Shown piece after piece: positions 58,396 to 64,000 of a stretch of 64,000 bases of DNA; positions within the stretch are counted from its first letter, which is position 1; each line of letters opens with the position of its first letter. This DNA comes from JAUASW01 sp036880965 (GTDB lineage Bacteria > Pseudomonadota > Gammaproteobacteria > Burkholderiales > Burkholderiaceae_C). Position numbers and translations under genes: made by a program. The stretch spans positions 1 to 64,000 of the forward strand of contig NZ_JBAJMV010000001.1 of assembly GCF_036880965.1 (NCBI RefSeq). Reading direction: 5' to 3'. The notes beneath the pieces were generated by a model, which saw only the letters and a list, made by a program, of their open reading frames with translations, ran no database searches and was not told the DNA's origin.

Positions 58396-59094
58396 TCACT
58401 GCGCCTGCAGCCATGCCAGCAGCTGCGCCGGCGTATCGACGATCAGGTCTGCACCCCAGTCTTCAATGGCTTCACCCTGCCCCAGGTAGCCCCAGGACAC
58501 GGCGACCGTGAACATGCCGGCGGCGCGGCCGGCCAGGATGTCCCGATGGTCATCGCCGACGTAGACGCAATGCTCAGGCGCCACGCCGGCGCGGCGAGCC
58601 GCCTCCAGCAGCGGCGCAGGATGCGGCTTGGTGTGCGGCGTGCTATCGCCGCCGACGACGGCCGCTGCTCGCACAGCCAGCCCAAGGCCCGCTGTCAGCG
58701 GCAGCGCGAAGCGCTCGGATTTGTTGGTCACGATGCCCCAGGCGAGTCCGGCATGGCTCAGCGCGTCCAGCAATTCAGGGACACCAGCAAAAACCTGGGT
58801 CTCCTGTAACAAACGCAATTCGTAGCGATCAAAGAACTCCGCCCTGAGTGCCCCGAAGCGGGGATCCTGAGGCGCGACCTGGAAGGCCAGGCCCATCATG
58901 CCGCGCGCGCCAGCCCCCACCATGGGCCGCAGAAACTCGAGCGGCAAGGCCGGCAAGCCGCGAGCGACCAGCATTTCGTTGGTAGCACCGGCAAGATCGG
59001 GGGCACTGTCGACCAGCGTTCCGTCGAGGTCGAACAGCACAGTGCGAATCTCGGCGGCCTGGGCGGGCCGAGAGCTCTCCATCACCGCGCTCAT
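58396..59094 (-). CDS. gph: Phosphoglycolate phosphatase
   Basis: A HAD-family phosphatase that removes phosphate from 2-phosphoglycolate arising in DNA repair and oxygenation side reactions. 232 residues. The HAD motifs are VLFDLDGTLVDSAPDL (nucleophile Asp), VTNKSERFA, KPHPAPLL and YVGDDHRDILAG. It overlaps ubiG by four bases, as in many betaproteobacteria, and ends about 100 bases from ssrA on the same strand. Confidence 0.92.
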   Translation of the reverse strand: MSAVMESSRPAQAAEIRTVLFDLDGTLVDSAPDLAGATNEMLVARGLPALPLEFLRPMVGAGARGMMGLAFQVAPQDPRFGALRAEFFDRYELRLLQETQVFAGVPELLDALSHAGLAWGIVTNKSERFALPLTAGLGLAVRAAAVVGGDSTPHTKPHPAPLLEAARRAGVAPEHCVYVGDDHRDILAGRAAGMFTVAVSWGYLGQGEAIEDWGADLIVDTPAQLLAWLQAQ

Positions 59095-59795
59095 GCCGGC
59101 TTGCGCAGGGCGATCAGGTAGTTGACGTCCGTATCCGTGCCCAGCGCGTAGTGCTGGGTCAGCGGATTGAAGGTCAGCCCCTTGCTGCTGTGCAGGTCCA
59201 GCCCGGCATCGCGGCAGTACTGCGCCAACTCCGAGGGCTTGATGAAGCGGGCGTATTCATGCGTGCCCGCAGGCAGCATCTTCAAGACGTATTCCGCGCC
59301 GACGATGGCCAGCATGAAGGACTTCAGGTTGCGGTTCAGCGTGGACATGAACACCCAACCGCCCGGCTTGACCAAAGTGGCGCAGGCCTGCACCACCGAG
59401 GCCGGGTCGGGCACATGCTCCAGCATCTCCATGCAGGTGACCACATCGAAACTGGCGGGTTGCTCGGCGGCGAGTGCCTCAACCGCCACTTCGCGGTAGT
59501 CCACGCCTTCAGTGCCGGCTTCCATGGCATGCAGCTGGGCCACCTTCAGCGGCTTCGTCGAGAGGTCAATGCCCAGCACCTGGGCGCCCTTGCGCGCCAT
59601 GGAGTCGGCCAGGATGCCGCCGCCGCAGCCCACGTCCAGCGCGCGCAGGCCGGCGAGCGGGCACAGGCCGTCTATCCAGGCAAGGCGCAAGGGGTTGATC
59701 TGATGGAGCGGCTTGAACTCGCTCTCGGTATCCCACCAGCGGTGGGCCAGCTCGCCGAATTTGGCCAGCTCTTGGGGGTCGGCATTGATCGTCAT
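59091..59795 (-). CDS. ubiG: Ubiquinone biosynthesis O-methyltransferase
   Basis: Performs the two O-methylations of ubiquinone synthesis. 234 residues. The opening ELAKFGELAHRWWDTESEFKPLHQINPLRL is diagnostic of UbiG, followed by the SAM motif LDVGCGGGILADSMA, VTCMEMLEHVPDPASVV and the C-terminal GLTFNPLTQHYALGTDTDVNY. The ATG at 59795 (MTINADPQE) is chosen over an in-frame ATG at 59825 that lies at the ompA terminator. In operon with gph. Confidence 0.96.
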   Translation of the reverse strand: MTINADPQELAKFGELAHRWWDTESEFKPLHQINPLRLAWIDGLCPLAGLRALDVGCGGGILADSMARKGAQVLGIDLSTKPLKVAQLHAMEAGTEGVDYREVAVEALAAEQPASFDVVTCMEMLEHVPDPASVVQACATLVKPGGWVFMSTLNRNLKSFMLAIVGAEYVLKMLPAGTHEYARFIKPSELAQYCRDAGLDLHSSKGLTFNPLTQHYALGTDTDVNYLIALRKPA

Positions 59796-59825
59796 GGCGG
59801 GCGCAATCGTATAGCGAATGGGCAA

Positions 59826-59850
59826 TAAAAAACCCCGCCGGAGCGGGGTT
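59826..59850 (-). terminator. Terminator after ompA
   Basis: AACCCCGC/GCGGGGTT with a 4-base loop (59831-59850), followed on the minus strand by a T-run. It isolates ompA from ubiG. Confidence 0.9.
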
Positions 59851-59894
59851 CTTGGGAGATCGATGCACCACCTTGAGGTGATGCAGTCTCTTGC

Positions 59895-60569
59895 TTAGCG
59901 GTTGCGCGTGCCAACCACTTCGATTTCGACGCGGCGGTTCTTGGCGCGGCCTTCGGTGGTCTTGTTGTCGGCCACAGGCTGCTTCTCGCCCTTGCCTTCG
60001 GTGTAGACGCGGTTCTTCTCGACGCCCAGGCCCGTCAGGAATGCCTTGACGGCTTCCGAACGACGCACCGACAGCTTCTGGTTGTACTCGTCGCTGCCAA
60101 CGCTGTCGGTGTGGCCGACGGCGATGATCACTTCGAGGTTGATGCCCTTGGTCTTGCTGACCAGGTCTTCCAGCTTGGCCTTGGCTTCGGGCTTCAGGAC
60201 AGCCTTGTCGAAGTCGAAGAAAGCGTCAGCCGCGAAGGTGACCTTTTCGCTGACCGGTGCCGGCGGGGCAACAGGAGCGGCCTTCGGAGCGGGGGCAGGA
60301 GCGGGAGCCGGTGCGGGGGCAGGAGCCGGTGCAGGTGCCGGTGCGGCCACTGGCTTGGGCTTCACAGCGCCGTCGCAATCCTTGGCGGCGGTGGCAGGCG
60401 TCCAGAAACCATTGCGCCAGCAGTGTTCGTTGGTGCCGTTCTTCCAGACGGAGCCGTCGGTGGCGCGCCAGTTATCGATCACCTGCGGTGCCGAGGCTTG
60501 AGCGAATGCACCGGAGCTGGCGACAAGAGCGACTGCGAACAGCGACGCCACGCGATTCAATTTCTTCAT
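59895..60569 (-). CDS. ompA: OmpA-family outer membrane protein
   Basis: A 224-residue exported protein. The signal peptide is KKLNRVASLFAVALVASSGAFA. A short N-terminal segment with two Cys (NEHCWRNGFWTPATAAKDC) replaces the large OmpA barrel, then comes an Ala-Pro linker of about 30 residues, followed by the peptidoglycan-binding OmpA C-domain (FFDFDKAVLKPEAKAKL, VGHTDSVGSDEYNQKLSVRRSEAV, GRAKNRRVEI). This is the usual short Burkholderiales OmpA. The ATG at 60569 has an agagga binding site. The symbol is by family. Confidence 0.88.
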   Translation of the reverse strand: MKKLNRVASLFAVALVASSGAFAQASAPQVIDNWRATDGSVWKNGTNEHCWRNGFWTPATAAKDCDGAVKPKPVAAPAPAPAPAPAPAPAPAPAPKAAPVAPPAPVSEKVTFAADAFFDFDKAVLKPEAKAKLEDLVSKTKGINLEVIIAVGHTDSVGSDEYNQKLSVRRSEAVKAFLTGLGVEKNRVYTEGKGEKQPVADNKTTEGRAKNRRVEIEVVGTRNR

Positions 60570-60839
60570 GATTCTCCTCTCAAGGAATGCCGCAGTTGCC
60601 CTGCGAGAACGCCCATACACGGGGATTGAAACCTAAGAAGAAAACCGAACATGCGGGTTTCTCCCAGGGATCAAACGATTGTGCCATAGGGCACTTGACC
60701 GTCCGCATTGTGGCGCCCTGCTGCAGGGCGGTACTGCACCAATGTTGCGCAGGTACTACAGCGTCACGCGAATAGAATAAACGCTTCCGAATCCATAGCA
60801 TCTCGGCCCACCTGCGAAGGTGCGAGCCGCGCCCAGCGC

Positions 60840-63488
60840 ATGACCCAGTTCGCCAAGGAAACACTGCCCATCAGCCTCGAAGAGGAGATGCGCCGCTCGT
60901 ACCTCGACTACGCCATGAGCGTGATCGTGGGACGGGCACTGCCCGATGCCCGTGACGGCCTGAAGCCGGTTCACAGGCGCGTGCTGTTCGCAATGAACGA
61001 GATGGGCAACACCTACAACGCCAAGTACCGCAAGTCGGCACAGGCGGTCGGTGAGACCATGGGTAAATACCACCCGCACGGCGACTCGGCGATTTACGAC
61101 ACCATCGTGCGCATGGCGCAGCCATTCAGCCTGCGCCACATGCTGATCGACGGCCAGGGCAATTTCGGTTCCATCGACGGCGATAACGCCGCGGCGATGC
61201 GATACACCGAAATCCGCCTCGACAAGATTGCCCACGAATTGCTGGCCGATATCGACAAGGAAACCGTCGACTTCGGCCCCAACTACGACGGCAGCCACAA
61301 GGAACCGCTGGTCCTGCCGACGCGACTGCCGAATCTGCTGGTCAATGGCTCATCGGGTATTGCCGTGGGCATGGCCACCAATATCCCGCCGCACAACCTG
61401 AACGAGGTTGTCGATGCCTGCCTGCACTCGCTGAAGAACCCGGATTGCTCGATCGACGAGCTGATGGAAATCATCCCGGCACCCGACTTCCCGACTGCCG
61501 GCATCATCTACGGCATCAATGGCGTGCGCGATGGTTACCGCACCGGCCGCGGCAAGGTAGTGATGCGCGCCAAGGTGCACTTCGAGGACATCGACAAGGG
61601 CGCGCGACAGGCCATCATCGTTGACGAGATCCCGTATCAGGTCAACAAGAAGACGCTGCTGGAGCGCATTGCCGAGCTGGTTCACGAGAAGAAGATCGAG
61701 GGTATCAGCCACATCCAGGACGAGTCGGACAAGTCCGGCATGCGCGTCGTCATCGAGTTGAAGCGCGGCGAAGTGCCCGAGGTTGTCTTGAACAACCTCT
61801 ACAAGCAGACCCAGCTGCAAGACAGCTTCGGCATGAACATGGTGGCGCTGATCGACGGTCAGCCCAAGCTGTGCAACCTGAAGGACCTGATCACGGTCTT
61901 CCTAGAACACCGCCGCGAAGTGGTCACGCGCCGCACGATTTTCGAGCTGCGCAAGGCCCGCGAGCGCGGCCATGTGCTGGAAGGCCTGGCCGTCGCGCTG
62001 GCCAATATCGACGAGTTCATCGAGACGATCAAGACTTCGCCGACGCCGCCCGTGGCCAAGGCCGCCCTGATGAGCAAGAGCTGGGATTCGTCGCTGGTGC
62101 GCGAAATGCTCAGCCGCGCCGAAGGTGGCAGCTCGGCCTACCGCCCGGAGGGCTTGCCCGCCGCCTATGGCATGCAGGACGACGGCCTCTACCGCCTGTC
62201 GGACGACCAGGCCAGCGAAATCCTGCAGATGCGCCTGCAGCGCCTGACCGGCCTGGAGCAGGACAAGATCGTCGCCGAGTACAAGGAAGTGATGTCGCAG
62301 ATCGCCGATCTGCTGGACATCCTGGCCACGCCGGCCCGCGTCACCACCATCATCAGCGAAGAGCTGGTGCAGGTGAAGCTCGAGTTCGGCCAGACCAAGC
62401 TCGGCGCCCGCCGCAGCGTGATCGAGCACAACGCGCAGGAGCTTGGCACCGAAGACCTGATCACGCCCACCGACATGGTCGTGACGCTCTCGCACACTGG
62501 CTACATCAAGAGCCAGGCACTGAGCGAGTACCGCGCCCAGAAGCGCGGTGGCCGCGGCAAGCAGGCCACGCAGACCAAGGAAGACGACTGGGTCGATCAG
62601 CTCTTCATCGCCAACACGCACGACTGGATCCTGTGCTTCTCCAACCGCGGCCGCGTCTACTGGCTGAAGGTCTGGGAAGTGCCGCAGGGTTCGCGCAATT
62701 CGCGCGGCAAGCCCATCGTCAACATGTTCCCACTGCAGCAGGAAGAAAAGATCACCGTCGTGCTGCCGCTCACCGGCGAGTTCCGCAGCTTCCCTGAAGA
62801 TCACTTCATCTTCATGGCCACCGCCATGGGTACGGTCAAGAAGACCTCCTTGAAGGACTTCAGCAACCCGCGCAAGGCCGGCATCATTTCGGTGGACCTG
62901 GATGAAGGCGACCACCTGATCGGTGCGGCGCTGACCGACGGCAAGCACGACGTGATGCTGTTCAGCGACGGCGGCAAGGCCGTGCGCTTTGACGAAGACG
63001 ATGTTCGCCCGATGGGCCGCACCGCCCGCGGTGTGCGCGGCATGATGCTGGAACCCGATCAGCGCCTGATCGCGATGCTGGTGGCGGAAGACGAAAACCA
63101 GAGCGTGCTCACCGCCACCGAGAATGGCTACGGCAAGCGCACCGCCATCACCGAATACACCCGCCACGGCCGCGGCACCAAGGGCATGATCGCTATCCAG
63201 CAGAGCGAGCGCAATGGCCGCGTGGTGGCCGCCACGCTGGTGCACCCTGATGACGAAATCATGCTGATCACCGACAAGGGCGTGCTGGTGCGCACCCGCG
63301 TCTCCGAGATCCGCGAGCTGGGCCGTGCCACGCAAGGCGTGACCCTGATCGCGCTGGACGATGGCGCGAAGCTGTCGGGCCTGCAGCGCATCGTCGAGAA
63401 CGACGCGAACGAGCAGAGCAATGAGGCCGAAGGCGGCGACCTTGAGCAAGGCGACCAGGCCGGCGACGACAACTCCACCAAGGAATGA
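60840..63488 (+). CDS. gyrA: DNA gyrase subunit A
   Basis: Gyrase A2B2 introduces negative supercoils using ATP. 882 residues. The conserved start is ISLEEEMRRSYLDYAMSVIVGRALPDARDGLKPVHRR, and the catalytic Tyr122 is in AAMRYTEIRL. The quinolone pocket reads HPHGDSAIYDT with Ser83 and Asp87 unaltered, the susceptible form. The GyrA-box is in QKRGGRGKQATQ (the QRRGGKG-type motif needed for DNA wrapping). The C-terminal propeller repeats are complete, with an acidic tail. The start at 60840 is preferred to longer in-frame starts. The next gene overlaps its stop. Confidence 0.97.
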   Translation: MTQFAKETLPISLEEEMRRSYLDYAMSVIVGRALPDARDGLKPVHRRVLFAMNEMGNTYNAKYRKSAQAVGETMGKYHPHGDSAIYDTIVRMAQPFSLRHMLIDGQGNFGSIDGDNAAAMRYTEIRLDKIAHELLADIDKETVDFGPNYDGSHKEPLVLPTRLPNLLVNGSSGIAVGMATNIPPHNLNEVVDACLHSLKNPDCSIDELMEIIPAPDFPTAGIIYGINGVRDGYRTGRGKVVMRAKVHFEDIDKGARQAIIVDEIPYQVNKKTLLERIAELVHEKKIEGISHIQDESDKSGMRVVIELKRGEVPEVVLNNLYKQTQLQDSFGMNMVALIDGQPKLCNLKDLITVFLEHRREVVTRRTIFELRKARERGHVLEGLAVALANIDEFIETIKTSPTPPVAKAALMSKSWDSSLVREMLSRAEGGSSAYRPEGLPAAYGMQDDGLYRLSDDQASEILQMRLQRLTGLEQDKIVAEYKEVMSQIADLLDILATPARVTTIISEELVQVKLEFGQTKLGARRSVIEHNAQELGTEDLITPTDMVVTLSHTGYIKSQALSEYRAQKRGGRGKQATQTKEDDWVDQLFIANTHDWILCFSNRGRVYWLKVWEVPQGSRNSRGKPIVNMFPLQQEEKITVVLPLTGEFRSFPEDHFIFMATAMGTVKKTSLKDFSNPRKAGIISVDLDEGDHLIGAALTDGKHDVMLFSDGGKAVRFDEDDVRPMGRTARGVRGMMLEPDQRLIAMLVAEDENQSVLTATENGYGKRTAITEYTRHGRGTKGMIAIQQSERNGRVVAATLVHPDDEIMLITDKGVLVRTRVSEIRELGRATQGVTLIALDDGAKLSGLQRIVENDANEQSNEAEGGDLEQGDQAGDDNSTKE

Positions 63489-64000
63489 ACGTGATCACCA
63501 AGAACAAGCTGGCCGCGCTGGCCCTCGCCTCCTGTGCCGTCTTGGCGCAGGCGCAGACGGCCGCTTCGGCGCCGCAGATCTCGCCGGCCAAGAAGGAGCT
63601 GATCACCCGACTGTTGACCATTCAGACCGCCAACGCCGAAGGCATGGCCCGCAACCTGGCTGGCGCACCCCTCGGCCCGATGGCGCAGGAAGTGCGCATC
63701 GCGATGCAGCAGGTACCAGCCGAGAAGCGGGAAGCCGCGGCCAAGGCCATTGAAAACGACGTCAACAAGTTCGGCGAGGAAGCGACTCGCATGATCAAGG
63801 AGCGCATCTTGAAGCTGGCGCCCGAGGTGGTCAGTCCGATCCTGGATGCCCGCTTCAGCGAAGACGAGCTGCGCCAGATCTTGGCCTGGCTGGAGTCTCC
63901 GGTGGCCAAGAAGTTCGACTCCGTCAGTCCAGAAATGGGCCGAGCCCTGCAAGGCAAGGTGATGCAGGACCTGGGCCCGGCGCTGGACGCCCGACTCAAC
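63485..64000 (+). CDS. DUF2059 family exported protein (3' end beyond the window)
   Basis: The ATG at 63485 overlaps the gyrA stop (ATGA). 172 codons are visible. The signal peptide is NKLAALALASCAVLAQAQ. The mature part begins SPAKKELITRLLTIQTANAEGMARNL and contains the DUF2059 helix LRQILAWLESPVAKKFDSV. DUF2059 proteins are exported helical proteins of unknown function and commonly follow gyrA in betaproteobacteria. Truncated only by the window end. Confidence 0.85.
   Translation, partial: MNVITKNKLAALALASCAVLAQAQTAASAPQISPAKKELITRLLTIQTANAEGMARNLAGAPLGPMAQEVRIAMQQVPAEKREAAAKAIENDVNKFGEEATRMIKERILKLAPEVVSPILDARFSEDELRQILAWLESPVAKKFDSVSPEMGRALQGKVMQDLGPALDARLN

Noticed and set aside
60840..61110. 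Quinolone resistance mutation in gyrA
   Set aside because: Ser83 and Asp87 are both the susceptible residues.

Overview
The window is high-GC, densely coded chromosomal DNA from a betaproteobacterium, most likely order Burkholderiales (Roseateles/Rubrivivax/Leptothrix-like). Supporting signs are the dapA-bamC-MBL block, FeoAB without FeoC, gyrA followed by a DUF2059 gene, ompA/ubiG/gph on the opposite strand, and a one-piece tmRNA with the tag ANDSTFALAA. Family names rest on recognised motifs; no database search was run.

Layout. 1-484: the first codons of an IS110-family transposase (leftward, cut by the window edge) and a hairpin-rich non-coding stretch. 485-3915: small membrane protein, rpiA, DAHP synthase, pyrD. 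4024-17824: accessory secreted proteins. These are a PKD/zinc-protease lipoprotein, a Tat-exported protein coupled to a large metzincin-like protease, and an Ig/NHL lipoprotein. A 360-bp nested palindromic repeat element, a YtrA-type GntR/ABC exporter operon and a DUF1993 gene lie among them. 17829-24418: a tightly overlapped leftward operon parE - acetylpolyamine amidohydrolase-like - GNAT - lytic transglycosylase - parC. 24500-33543: amidohydrolase, MFS transporter, 40-aa membrane protein, methyltransferase, dapA, bamC, a large zinc protease, MBL hydrolase. 33626-38666: small lipoprotein, unknown gene, JmjC-type ribosomal oxygenase, SlyD-like PPIase, dut, coaBC, trmB. 38699-46776: a nucleoside uptake and salvage operon (BMP-type ABC importer, cdd, PNP, deoC, deoA). 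47054-49263: Fur-box-controlled feoAB. 49305-51110: DUF885 peptidase-like protein.

51174-57929 is a small integrative element in the 3' end of ssrA (tmRNA). It carries a P4-type tyrosine integrase, an AlpA-like regulator, a compact leftward string of small regulatory genes, a zinc-ribbon protein and two cargo genes: an SRAP-domain protein and an unknown membrane protein with a long hydrophobic hairpin. Copies of an 11-base word lie just inside both ends and look like integrase arm sites. The hairpin at 51137-51169 is probably the original ssrA terminator, now separated from its gene, and the element supplies a replacement at 57862-57894.

57927-64000: ssrA, gph, ubiG, ompA, gyrA and the start of a DUF2059 gene.

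The most unusual signals are the dispersed structured repeat family (10321-10680, with a diverged copy at about 285-463 beside the IS110-type gene), whose stem arms differ in sequence but keep pairing, and the ssrA element with its unknown membrane cargo.
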